The position numbers and the translations under genes are program-made. A model generated the notes under the pieces. It was not told the origin of the DNA and did not search any database. It saw nothing but the letters and a program-made list of their open reading frames with translations. A DNA stretch of 44,274 nt from Pseudomonadota bacterium (GTDB lineage Bacteria; Desulfobacterota; Binatia; Bin18): assembly GCA_005804965.1 (NCBI GenBank), contig SYOC01000108.1, forward strand, positions 1 to 44,274. Reading direction: 5' to 3'. Position 1 is the stretch's first letter. Each line of letters begins with the position of its first letter. This document shows positions 25,997-34,693 of the stretch, piece by piece.

Positions 25997-26025
25997 CATT
26001 TCGATGTGAAGGAGCAAGGATAGAG

Positions 26026-26050
26026 AAAGGGGGCAGTTCATGCCCCCTTT
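26026..26050. terminator. Second, symmetrical terminator after the RND gene
   Basis: The perfect 10-bp arms AAAGGGGGCA (26026-26035) and TGCCCCCTTT (26041-26050) with a 5-base loop lie 28 bases after the RND stop. With the element at 25971 they form a tandem pair. Confidence 0.65.
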
Positions 26051-26078
26051 CGGCCTCGCAGCAACACCAGCATCAAGA

Positions 26079-28574
26079 TCAGGTGCGGAGTTCCATACTG
26101 ATGTCGTGCCGGGTTGCCCACCAGTGTTCGCCCGCTGCCACGATAAGAGCAAGCGCCCCCAACGTCAACAAGTCAGCGTAATCGAAGTAGTAGAGCACGA
26201 TAGCAGGAACGAACGTCAGGGTGAGCACCACCATCATCGCATTGTTGGGTAATGGGAAGCGTGGTTTCAACAAGGAGACAATACCAGGAATAAACGCCAA
26301 GGCACCGACAATATGGAAGAAGAGCAACATCACCAGCAAAATCGTCATTTCCGACTGAAACTTCATAGGGAAGAAAATCCAGAACAACACCCCCATGGTT
26401 AAAGTCGAGCCGGTAAACATGATGGCCTTCCCGGTGGTCATGAGCGCTTCCTCGATAGCGCGATCGTGATCGCCGTGACGCTGAAATTCCTCGATGATCC
26501 GCGAAAGGACATAGTAGCCATAATCAACGCCAATACCGATGCCTACCGCTGCAACCGGCAAGGAATTAATGTTGGCGTCGATGCCCATCCAATACATAAC
26601 AGCTTCGGACAAAGGTTGAGACACGATCGACGGAATCATCACGATCAACGCCCCCACCACCGAAGCATAAGTCAACACGCTGAGCACGAACACGGACACC
26701 ATCACTAAGATCAAGTTCCATTTATACGACCATTCCACTTCTTCGTTTACCGCCGCCAATATCCCGAGGAGCCCACCTGCTAAACGGAACTGGATATTCT
26801 CGACCGGGTTCTCCTCAATGAATTGCCGTGCCATAGAGATCGATCCGACCACGGTCTCGTGGTTGTAGTCCTTATAATAGACGGTGATGGTAGCGTTCTG
26901 GGAGTTCTTGTCCAAGAAACGGTCAAGATCATCCGATCCCAAGGTGTTGAGAAACTGGAAGAAGATATTGCCGATGTCACGCGGGTTATCCGGCAAGATC
27001 GCCCACTTCGGGATGCCTTCCTGAAACATTTGGTAGAGACGGCGCGCCATAGTGGTAATGGTAATGCTGCCGCCCACTAGTTTTTGCTGCTCCATGAAGC
27101 GTTGAAACTTCTCTAGGGTAGTCAGCACGTTGGGGTCTTTGATCACTCCCTCCTCTGCACCCTCGGCCAGAATCACCAGTTGCGAGGCACCGACGAACTT
27201 CTCGTTGATGCGGTCATACGACACATTGTAGTCGTGAGAATCGTAGAGCAGGGCTTTGCCGATCGACACATCGCCAATTTTTAGGTAGCGCGAGTACGTC
27301 ATGCCCAGCACCATGAATCCAGCAAAGATTGCGATCAGGGCATGGCGATACCCGCCTTGACTGATCTTCACCATGAAGCGGTTAATGGTGTTGTAGAGAT
27401 GATCGGAAAAGCGCGTGCCTGCTTTGGGATCATCTTTTGGCGGCGGCAGGAAAGACAAGATGATAGGGTGTAAGGTCACCACGCTAATCGCAATAGTCGA
27501 GACCCAGAAGCACGTCACATAGGCAATCTTTTGGATCACCGGAATACGCGCGACAGCGAGCGTCAGAATAGCGAAGGCGTCGGTGGCGATAGAGACAAGC
27601 GCTGGGCTAAACAAGCCCACATAGGAGTTCATGATCGCCTCACGCTTGTTCCCCACCTGGTGATACTCCTCGTGGTAGCGTTCCATGGACTGCACCGAGT
27701 GGGAGAGGGCACGGGCGGTAATAAGCACGAAAATCACGAGCACGAGGGGATCAAGGTTAAAGCCAAAGTAGCCAGCGAACCCCAATGCCCACCATGAACT
27801 CAACAGTCCAGACCCTAAGGGCACGAGGACCCCGGTGGCGGTGCGGAAATAGAACCAGAGCAAGACAATGATGACGAGGATGGAGAGAAAGATGATTCCG
27901 TAAATATGATTTTTATAACTGAAGACCCATGAATACAGCATGGGAAACCCAGCTACATAGACCTTGTGCTGTCCATCGGCTTCTACGGTTTGGCGAATCT
28001 TGGTAATGCGGTCGTGGAGGTTGCTGAAGTCCACGCCCTCCTCCCAGAAACCGGCGGAGATCAGCGCCGCGACGTTATCTCGCGAGACAAAGAAGCCATG
28101 CACGCCTTCGTTCGTATATACGGCCTTTTTAATCGCCTTAACGTCATCCTCCGTTTTTGGCGGCCCCGGATACATAATGGGATAAGCGGTGATGATGGCA
28201 CCCTTGATCTGAATGTTCTTCATCTTTGGGTGCGTCAACGAGAACAGTTGGTATGGGTTCACTCCAGCCGTCTCCAGCATTTGCAACGTCGCCCAATTGA
28301 TCTTATTCAAGGTATCGACGTTGAAAATATCGCCCTCTTTCTTCTCAATCGACATAACCAGCACATTGGCAGTGCCGAACATACGTCGATATTTCTGGTA
28401 CAACTGAATGTATTCGTGTCCTGGCGGATAAAGATCGAAGAAGTTCGTGTACACACGCATATTCAGCGATTGCCAGCCAAGGAAGAGAGTCAGGATCGTC
28501 AGCAAGGCAATAATAGACCAGCGGAAATTCAGCAGAAAACGAAGATAGGCTTCCATCCAACTACGTGGCAACAT
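26079..28574 (-). CDS. MMPL/RND family exporter, second of a tandem pair
   Basis: This 831-residue inner-membrane transporter of the HAE2/HpnN-like RND branch has two six-helix halves with large periplasmic loops. It starts MLPRSWMEAYLRFLLNF. The first loop has YTNFFDLYPPGHEYIQLYQ. Helix 4 carries LITARALSHSVQSMERYHEEY. Helix 10 carries GIGIGVDYGYYVLSR with D684-Y685, the acidic pair used for proton coupling in MMPL proteins. Related exporters move lipids, hopanoids or other hydrophobic molecules. It is exactly the length of the paralogue 54 bases upstream and about four-fifths identical by eye. It ends the cluster, followed by two terminators. The ATG at 28574 is supported by alignment with the twin. 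Confidence 0.92.
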   Translation of the reverse strand: MLPRSWMEAYLRFLLNFRWSIIALLTILTLFLGWQSLNMRVYTNFFDLYPPGHEYIQLYQKYRRMFGTANVLVMSIEKKEGDIFNVDTLNKINWATLQMLETAGVNPYQLFSLTHPKMKNIQIKGAIITAYPIMYPGPPKTEDDVKAIKKAVYTNEGVHGFFVSRDNVAALISAGFWEEGVDFSNLHDRITKIRQTVEADGQHKVYVAGFPMLYSWVFSYKNHIYGIIFLSILVIIVLLWFYFRTATGVLVPLGSGLLSSWWALGFAGYFGFNLDPLVLVIFVLITARALSHSVQSMERYHEEYHQVGNKREAIMNSYVGLFSPALVSIATDAFAILTLAVARIPVIQKIAYVTCFWVSTIAISVVTLHPIILSFLPPPKDDPKAGTRFSDHLYNTINRFMVKISQGGYRHALIAIFAGFMVLGMTYSRYLKIGDVSIGKALLYDSHDYNVSYDRINEKFVGASQLVILAEGAEEGVIKDPNVLTTLEKFQRFMEQQKLVGGSITITTMARRLYQMFQEGIPKWAILPDNPRDIGNIFFQFLNTLGSDDLDRFLDKNSQNATITVYYKDYNHETVVGSISMARQFIEENPVENIQFRLAGGLLGILAAVNEEVEWSYKWNLILVMVSVFVLSVLTYASVVGALIVMIPSIVSQPLSEAVMYWMGIDANINSLPVAAVGIGIGVDYGYYVLSRIIEEFQRHGDHDRAIEEALMTTGKAIMFTGSTLTMGVLFWIFFPMKFQSEMTILLVMLLFFHIVGALAFIPGIVSLLKPRFPLPNNAMMVVLTLTFVPAIVLYYFDYADLLTLGALALIVAAGEHWWATRHDISMELRT

Positions 28575-28628
28575 AACGACACACCTTTACAACATACCTC
28601 TTTGGGACTGCTCGAAACTCGGCTCTTG

Positions 28629-31124
28629 CTAGATACGCAGCTCCATGCCGATATTGTGTCGCGTCGCGTAGAGATGCTCTCCGACTCCAACGACCAGTGC
28701 AAGAATACCCAGCTCCAACAAGTCTGCCATATCGAAGTAATAGAGTATCCCAGAAGGGATAAAGATCGCTAATAACACAATGACCATGACTTTCGGTGGC
28801 AGCGGGAAGCGCGGCTTCAACAACGAAATCATGCCGGGAATGAACGCTAAAGCTCCAACCACATGCAAGAAGAGCAGCAACGTCAAAAGAATCGCCATCT
28901 CCGATTGAAACTTCATCGGGAAGAAAATCCAGAAGAACACGCTCACAGTCAGCGTCGTTCCAGTAAACATAATCGCTCGGCCTGTGGTCATCAGCGCTTC
29001 TTCAATGGCTTTTTCGTGATCGTTGTAACGCTGGAATTCTTCCACGACGCGCGAGAGCACATAGTAGCCGTAGTCGATACCAATACCGATACCGACGGCT
29101 GCGACCGGCAGCGAATTGATATTGGCATCGACGCCCATCCAGTACATGATGGCTTCAGATAGCGGTTGCGCCACAATCGAGGGAATCATCACAATCAGCG
29201 CCCCAACCACCGAGGCGTAGGTCAACATGCTCAACACAAAGACCGTGACCATCACTAAGATGAGATTCCATTTGTACGACCATTCTACTTCTTCGTTGAC
29301 TGCCGCGAGGATACCGAGGAGACCACCGGCGAGGCGAAACTGGATATTTTCCACCGGGTTTTCGTCGATGAACTGCTGGGCACGCCCAATCGAGCCGACT
29401 ACTGTCGCGTGGTTATAATCCTTGTAGTACACGGTGATGGTCGCGTTCTGTGACGTTTTGTCGATGAAACCGTCGAGATCATCTGCACCAAGCGTGTTCA
29501 GGAACTGATAGAAAATGTTCCCTACATCGCGGGGATTGTCAGGAATGATCGCCCACTTGGGAATACCCTCCTGAAACATCTGATAGAGCCGACGAGCCAT
29601 TGTGGTGATGGTAATCGACCCACCCACAAGCTCTTGTTGCTCCATGAAACGTTGGAATCGCTCGAGGGTTTGCAAAACTTGCGGGTCCTTAATGACGCCC
29701 TCTTGCTTGCCCTCAGCCAGAATCACCAACTGCGAGGCACCAACGAACTTTTCGTTGATCTTATCGTACGACACATTGTAATCGTGTGTCGCAGACATCA
29801 GCGCCTTCCCAATCGAAACATCGCCAATTTTGAGATAGCGCGAGTACACCATGCCAATGGCCAAGGCAATAGAGAACGACGCCAAGACGATATAGCGATT
29901 ATTTCCCTGACTGATAGCCACCATTGCCCGGTTGATGGAGGTATAGAGCTTGTCGGAAAAGCGCGTACCAGCTTTCGGGTCGTGCGGCGGCGGTGGGATG
30001 TAATAAAGGATAATCGGGTGGAGCGTCACCACACTGATAAAGATAGTAAAAATCCAGAAACTAGAAACGTAGGCGAGCTTTTGGATCAAGGGAATATGGG
30101 CAAGCGCCAACGTGAGGGTCGCAAACCCATCCGCCGCGATCGACACAATGGCAGGGCTGAACAACCCCAGGTATGAGGACATGATCGCTTGCTGCTTGTC
30201 TTGCAGGCGGTGATATTCCTCATGATAACGCTCCATCGATTGGACGGAATGCGAGAGGGCACGGGCAGTAATGAGGACCAGCACCACTAGGACCAGCGGG
30301 TCAAGGTTGAAGCCGAAACGCCCAGCTAAGCCCAACGCCAGCAAAGAACTGAGCGCACCCGAAAAGAGCGGCACCCATACTCCCGTGGCAGTCCGGAAAT
30401 AAAACCACAGCATCGCCAAAATAATGACGGCAGTGATGCCGATAACACCGAGGATGTAATTCTTGTAGCTGAACACCCAAGAATAGAGCATCGGAAAGCC
30501 GCTGATATAGACGGTGTGCTTGCCGTCTTTCTCGATTTCCTCACGAATACTCTGCATGCGTTCATACAAGTTGCGAAAATCGACCCCCTCCTCCCAAAAT
30601 CCAGCAGTAATTAATGCCGCAGTATTGTCTTGAGCGACATAAAACCCATGTACCCCTTCGTTGGTGTACACCGCTTTTTTGATAGCTGCGATGTCATCCG
30701 GGGTTTTGGGTGGCCCAGGGTACATGATGGGATAGGCAGTGATGATGGCACCGCGGATGCGAATATTCTTGACTTTTGGGTGCGTCAGCGAGCGAATTTG
30801 GTAGGGGTTCACGCCAGAAGTCTCTACAACTTTTAGCGTTGCATAGTTGACTTTACTGATGGTATCGACATTAAAGATGTCGCCCTCTTTGCATTCGATC
30901 ATCAGCATGAGCACGTTGGCGGTGCCGAACATGCGGCGATATTGCTGATACAACTGGATGTAAGGATGGCCCGGAGGGTACAGATCGAAGAAGTTGGTGT
31001 ACACCCGCATTTGCGTGGCGTAGTACGCAGCATAAATGGTGGCAATAGTGACGAGGCCGATAATGAGTATGCGAAATTTGAGGAGAAAGTTGATGTACGC
31101 TTCCATCCAACTGCGCGGTAGCAT
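28629..31124 (-). CDS. MMPL/RND family exporter, first of a tandem pair
   Basis: This 831-residue twin of the next gene starts MLPRSWMEAYINFLLKFR and has the same periplasmic YTNFFDLYPPGHPYIQLYQ. Its helix 4 motif is ITARALSHSVQSMERYHEEY and its helix 10 motif GIGIGIDYGYYVLSR (D684-Y685). Both twins also share GGSITITTMARRLYQMFQEGIPKW in the second periplasmic domain. The ATG at 31124 lies behind AGGAACCCTCC-type spacing and matches the twin's start; a frame extension to 31169 is not needed. It follows the YCF48 gene by 81 bases on the same strand. RND exporters can work as homo- or heterotrimers, so a mixed complex of the twins is possible (inference). Confidence 0.92.
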   Translation of the reverse strand: MLPRSWMEAYINFLLKFRILIIGLVTIATIYAAYYATQMRVYTNFFDLYPPGHPYIQLYQQYRRMFGTANVLMLMIECKEGDIFNVDTISKVNYATLKVVETSGVNPYQIRSLTHPKVKNIRIRGAIITAYPIMYPGPPKTPDDIAAIKKAVYTNEGVHGFYVAQDNTAALITAGFWEEGVDFRNLYERMQSIREEIEKDGKHTVYISGFPMLYSWVFSYKNYILGVIGITAVIILAMLWFYFRTATGVWVPLFSGALSSLLALGLAGRFGFNLDPLVLVVLVLITARALSHSVQSMERYHEEYHRLQDKQQAIMSSYLGLFSPAIVSIAADGFATLTLALAHIPLIQKLAYVSSFWIFTIFISVVTLHPIILYYIPPPPHDPKAGTRFSDKLYTSINRAMVAISQGNNRYIVLASFSIALAIGMVYSRYLKIGDVSIGKALMSATHDYNVSYDKINEKFVGASQLVILAEGKQEGVIKDPQVLQTLERFQRFMEQQELVGGSITITTMARRLYQMFQEGIPKWAIIPDNPRDVGNIFYQFLNTLGADDLDGFIDKTSQNATITVYYKDYNHATVVGSIGRAQQFIDENPVENIQFRLAGGLLGILAAVNEEVEWSYKWNLILVMVTVFVLSMLTYASVVGALIVMIPSIVAQPLSEAIMYWMGVDANINSLPVAAVGIGIGIDYGYYVLSRVVEEFQRYNDHEKAIEEALMTTGRAIMFTGTTLTVSVFFWIFFPMKFQSEMAILLTLLLFLHVVGALAFIPGMISLLKPRFPLPPKVMVIVLLAIFIPSGILYYFDMADLLELGILALVVGVGEHLYATRHNIGMELRI

Positions 31125-31205
31125 TGAGGAACCCTCCTTCTTCAGATCAAGATGCGAATGCAGGCGCACTTCCCGAATGGAAGCACGCCCGAAGAATGCT
31201 CTCGA

Positions 31206-32189
31206 TTAATTCTTCTTAAAACGAGCAGCAAAATCGACGGTCTTCCCCTGCGTTGTGAGGACGAGCCCGTTTGATCCCCCAATGACGCCAAGTGCGCCTT
31301 GCTGCACCGTCGATACTCCCATCATCCAATACAATGAGAGTTCTTCTGGCGAATCGACGAGGCTCCAATTTTTCCCACCATCAGAAGAAGTGAGAATGAC
31401 CCCTTCATCTCCCACCGCCCATCCAGAGTTCCCATCGATGATGACCCCATAGAGTGCCGTCTGTACCGGGCTCTCATACGGTTTCCACGACTGTCCGCCG
31501 TCCGCGCTTTGCAGGATTGTGCCGTCCATACCGACCACACATCCCCAGCTATCGTCGGCAAAACTCATCCCCAAGAGCGTCGCTTCGGTTCCGGTATCTT
31601 TCTTCTGCCATGACGCACCAAAGTCTTCACTGACGAGCAACGTACCACGCTCACCCGAGATCCAGGCCTTCCCTGAACTGCTCATCTGCACGCTGTAGAG
31701 GAACACGTCTTCACCGGGAGACTTGTTCTCCCACGTTTTCCCACCATCCGCCGTCACTAACACCGCACCGTAATCGCCAACTGCGATGCCGTGTTGCGCA
31801 TCAACGAAGGTAATATTGAAGAGGTGATAGGTTGAGCCACTGATTTGCTTTTCCCATTTGACGCCGCCATCCACAGTATGGAGGATGAGGCCCGACTTCC
31901 CAGACACCCAACCTTCTTTTTCGCTAATGAACCGCACCCCGTACAAGGGGTCAATAACGCCGCCATCTTGCTTTTCCCAACGCTTACCACCGTCTTTGGT
32001 GTGGTAGATCGCACCAAAGCTTCCTACCGTCCAAGCTTCAGTGGCAGAAAACATATGTACAGCATACAAGTGGTCACGAATCGGGGCACTATCCTGAGCA
32101 CGTAGCTCTCCCGATTGCCAAACGACAGTACCTACTAAGACAATGATTCCTACCCATAACCTCCAGGGTCGGATTCTTCCCATGTGCAT
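31206..32189 (-). CDS. Secreted YCF48/BNR-repeat beta-propeller protein
   Basis: This 327-residue protein has a signal peptide (RLWVGIIVLVGTVVWQSGELRAQ) and at least six YCF48/BNR repeats with Asp-box-like motifs (DGGKRWEKQ, DGGVKWEKQ, DGGKTWENK, DFGASWQKK, DGGQSWKPY, DGGKNWSLV). It forms a periplasmic propeller. YCF48-like proteins are commonly encoded next to MMPL/RND exporters and DUF1302/DUF1329 proteins in proteobacterial export clusters. The ATG at 32189 follows AAAGGAGGGAG; the longer frame from 32222 is unlikely. It is the first gene of the RND cluster and divergent from a third RND paralogue, sharing a 190-base promoter region. Confidence 0.85.
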   Translation of the reverse strand: MHMGRIRPWRLWVGIIVLVGTVVWQSGELRAQDSAPIRDHLYAVHMFSATEAWTVGSFGAIYHTKDGGKRWEKQDGGVIDPLYGVRFISEKEGWVSGKSGLILHTVDGGVKWEKQISGSTYHLFNITFVDAQHGIAVGDYGAVLVTADGGKTWENKSPGEDVFLYSVQMSSSGKAWISGERGTLLVSEDFGASWQKKDTGTEATLLGMSFADDSWGCVVGMDGTILQSADGGQSWKPYESPVQTALYGVIIDGNSGWAVGDEGVILTSSDGGKNWSLVDSPEELSLYWMMGVSTVQQGALGVIGGSNGLVLTTQGKTVDFAARFKKN

Positions 32190-32269
32190 GACGGAACTCC
32201 CTCCTTTGCCGGATGCAAACAAGCGTGCTCACTCTCTTAGACTAGGGAGAAAAGGCTTGTCAACGGCGG

Positions 32270-32314
32270 CGTTACATGAACGCCCGTCCCACCAGAGGGT
32301 AAATTCATGTAACG
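32270..32314. promoter_or_regulatory. Pair of operator-like half sites between divergent YCF48 and RND genes
   Basis: CGTTACATGAA (32270-32280) and its perfect complement TTCATGTAACG (32304-32314) are 23 bases apart. Each copy is itself a near-palindrome centred on CATG (GTT-ACATG-AAC). Their place in the 189-base divergent gap suits a dimeric repressor controlling both directions. A weak -10 candidate for the rightward gene is TATAGT at 32345-32350. No regulator gene is adjacent. Confidence 0.6.
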
Positions 32315-32378
32315 GAATGACTCGCCCCATTCACGAAGGGATGGTATAGTAGCCGCGCATCGGCTGATGGAGGGGATT

Positions 32379-34643
32379 ATGTTTGCTCGTGCAAGCCTTT
32401 TCATGGCGCGTCGTCGCCTACTCACCTGTGTCTTGTGTCTCATCTTGGTGCTCCCTGCCGCCTGGGCGGCACGGCCGGCAGCATTCTCATCAAAATTGTC
32501 CAACTACTATCCGGCGCACCACCCCCACGTCAAGCTTTACCAAGAATTCACAGACATGCTCAAGATGACGAACACCGTAGTCATCACCGTGACTGTGCGC
32601 GAGGGCACGATTTTCACCTCGGGGACACTCGACAAAGTGCACCGCCTCACGGTCAGCCTTCTCGAAACGAGGGGAGTGAACCCGTTCGAGGTGATGTCGC
32701 TCACGCATCCGCGCCTGAAAAACATTAGCGTCCGCAGTGAAGGCATCAGCGTTTTGCCAATTATCGAGCATCCCGAACAGCCGCAGACGCCTGAGCAGCT
32801 CTCGCAGATCAAGAATGCGGTCTACACCAATTTGGGCATACGCGGCGTCTATGTTGCGCCGGACGAAAAAACCGCACTGATCCGCGCTGGCTTTTGGGAC
32901 GGCATGGCCGAGCCACGTGCCGTGCTCGCTCGCTTACAGACACTGGTAGAGAAAGAGCGCGACACGAACACCGACATCGACGTCACGGGCAATCTCGTCC
33001 TCGCAGCGTGGCTCATTGAAGCTGCCCCGCGCTTTCTTTTACTGCTTCTGGTGAGCGCTATAGCTATCCTCATCGGGACTCGAGTGGCAACAGGACTATG
33101 GAGCTGTGCCGTGACAGTGCTCGCCGTCAACCTCTTTGGCGCGGCGTGGGGCTTCGCCCTGCTCGGTCAGAAAGGCCTTGCCTTCGACCCGCTCGCGTTG
33201 ATCGCGCTTTTTGCCCTGGGGATACGTGGCGTGACTATCGCGATAGCGTGGGCGTCTCATCTCACGCGCGTGCACGGCTTAATCGCCACCCCGTTCGCTC
33301 CAGAGGCTCACCGCGATCTCGTCATTGAACGGACAGCAGCTACGCTGGGCCGTCCACTAATGACAGCGCTCTGTATCGACGGGATAGCGCTGTTTACCTT
33401 GACCCGATCAGATGTCCCTGCGCTCCAATCTCTTGGCTATCTCGGGGTGGGATGGATGCTGGGCCTCTTCTTGTCGCTTTGGACCGTATTACCGCTATGG
33501 TCGAGCTTCGTCTCTCTGCACAAATCCACCACTGCCTGGGGAGCCCGCCTTGTCGCACCGTGCGCATCTTTTCTGCAGACCATCAGTCGCCAACCGGCGG
33601 TTCCTTCCGTCGTTATTGCATTCCTCCTCCTGCTTGGCGGTCTGGCAGTTATTCAACTCCAGGCTGGGAAAACTATGTGGGGCACCTCGCTTTTTTATCC
33701 TACCCATCCTTTCAATCGCGCGACTTCGTTGGTCAACCGTAAGTTCATTGGCGGTAATCAACTCATCGTAATTGCTCATGCTCCAGGAGAAGCCGCTTTT
33801 CGCGACCCCCGGGCATTGCGGGCACTCGACCATTTTCAGCACTATATGGCAGAAGACGCCCAGTTCGCTGGCTCCATGGCCATCACCAGTCTGGCAAAAT
33901 CCGTCACCCGCATGTTCCATGAAGATGTCCCCAAATGGGAAATCATCCCCGACGACATGGATTCCACTGGCCAAATTATTTTTCGCATCATCTCCTCTGC
34001 GGCTACTCCTGCCGAGGTGGAGCGATTCCTTTCGACGGACTTCCGTACGACAGCGGTCTCGTTCTTCTATCGAGATTATTCGCCCGAGATCATGGATCGC
34101 ATTCTCAATCGAGCACGAACCTTCATTACTCAGCACCAAAACGGCGACAATGGCCTCGTCCAATTCCGCGTGGGAGGTGGTATTCTCGGCGTTCTCTCAG
34201 CCGTGCATTCCGCAGTCGAGGGTACGTATTGGCGCTTTGCCGGGGCACTCTTCCTGCTCGCGGCGGTGGGCGGACTCATCGCTGGCACGTCGCTGCGCTC
34301 CATGGCGAAGGTGGCACTGGCCGTCATGCTTTCCCAAGGTGCTCTCCTCAGCTTGTTCTGGCTCGCAGGTATCGACCTCAACATGTATACCCTCCCTGCC
34401 CTCCTCGTCGGGGCTGGTGCGATTGTGCTTCCGACCATACTCACAGTCGCCAGGGACACCAACGCGCCGATGTCCTTCGCACCTTTGACTGCAACAAGTG
34501 TCGTGATTGTAGCGGCTGCGGCAATCTGGCTAGTGTCTCCGCTACGTTTGCAAGCAGACATGGGCTTGTTCTTTATCGGACTAGCTGTGGTCATGACCGG
34601 CATTCCAGTGTTGCTCGCTTCGCGCTCTCGGGAAGCCGCGTAG
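32379..34643 (+). CDS. Divergent third MMPL/RND paralogue lacking the membrane Asp
   Basis: This 754-residue integral membrane protein is homologous to the twin RND exporters through matching landmarks: NYYPAHHPHVKLYQEF, EVMSLTHPRLKNISV, GSMAITSLAKSVTRMFHEDVPKWEIIP and FRVGGGILGVLSAVHSAVE. It is 77 residues shorter. In helix 10 the twins have GIGIDYGYY, and here the line reads GAGAIVLPTIL, so L684 replaces D684 and a Pro replaces Y685. About 25-30 residues of the following cytoplasmic segment are missing. The helix 4 ARALSHSVQ motif is also changed. Proton coupling is therefore probably lost (inference). The ATG at 32379 follows GGAGGGG. It may be a partner or regulator of the twins, or a decaying copy; the frame is intact with no stops, which argues for selection. 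Confidence 0.85.
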   Translation: MFARASLFMARRRLLTCVLCLILVLPAAWAARPAAFSSKLSNYYPAHHPHVKLYQEFTDMLKMTNTVVITVTVREGTIFTSGTLDKVHRLTVSLLETRGVNPFEVMSLTHPRLKNISVRSEGISVLPIIEHPEQPQTPEQLSQIKNAVYTNLGIRGVYVAPDEKTALIRAGFWDGMAEPRAVLARLQTLVEKERDTNTDIDVTGNLVLAAWLIEAAPRFLLLLLVSAIAILIGTRVATGLWSCAVTVLAVNLFGAAWGFALLGQKGLAFDPLALIALFALGIRGVTIAIAWASHLTRVHGLIATPFAPEAHRDLVIERTAATLGRPLMTALCIDGIALFTLTRSDVPALQSLGYLGVGWMLGLFLSLWTVLPLWSSFVSLHKSTTAWGARLVAPCASFLQTISRQPAVPSVVIAFLLLLGGLAVIQLQAGKTMWGTSLFYPTHPFNRATSLVNRKFIGGNQLIVIAHAPGEAAFRDPRALRALDHFQHYMAEDAQFAGSMAITSLAKSVTRMFHEDVPKWEIIPDDMDSTGQIIFRIISSAATPAEVERFLSTDFRTTAVSFFYRDYSPEIMDRILNRARTFITQHQNGDNGLVQFRVGGGILGVLSAVHSAVEGTYWRFAGALFLLAAVGGLIAGTSLRSMAKVALAVMLSQGALLSLFWLAGIDLNMYTLPALLVGAGAIVLPTILTVARDTNAPMSFAPLTATSVVIVAAAAIWLVSPLRLQADMGLFFIGLAVVMTGIPVLLASRSREAA

Positions 34644-34693
34644 CCGCGCCGACATACTGACTCGGTTCTGGACAAGTGCTAGCATCACTGCCC

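Noticed and set aside
27966-28772. 268-codon plus-strand open frame between the RND twins
   Set aside because: It is antisense to the 5' end of one twin and the 3' end of the other; no protein features.
33772-34488. Second long plus-strand frame inside the third RND gene
   Set aside because: It is a +1 shadow with rare-looking composition; the RND frame matches its paralogues throughout.
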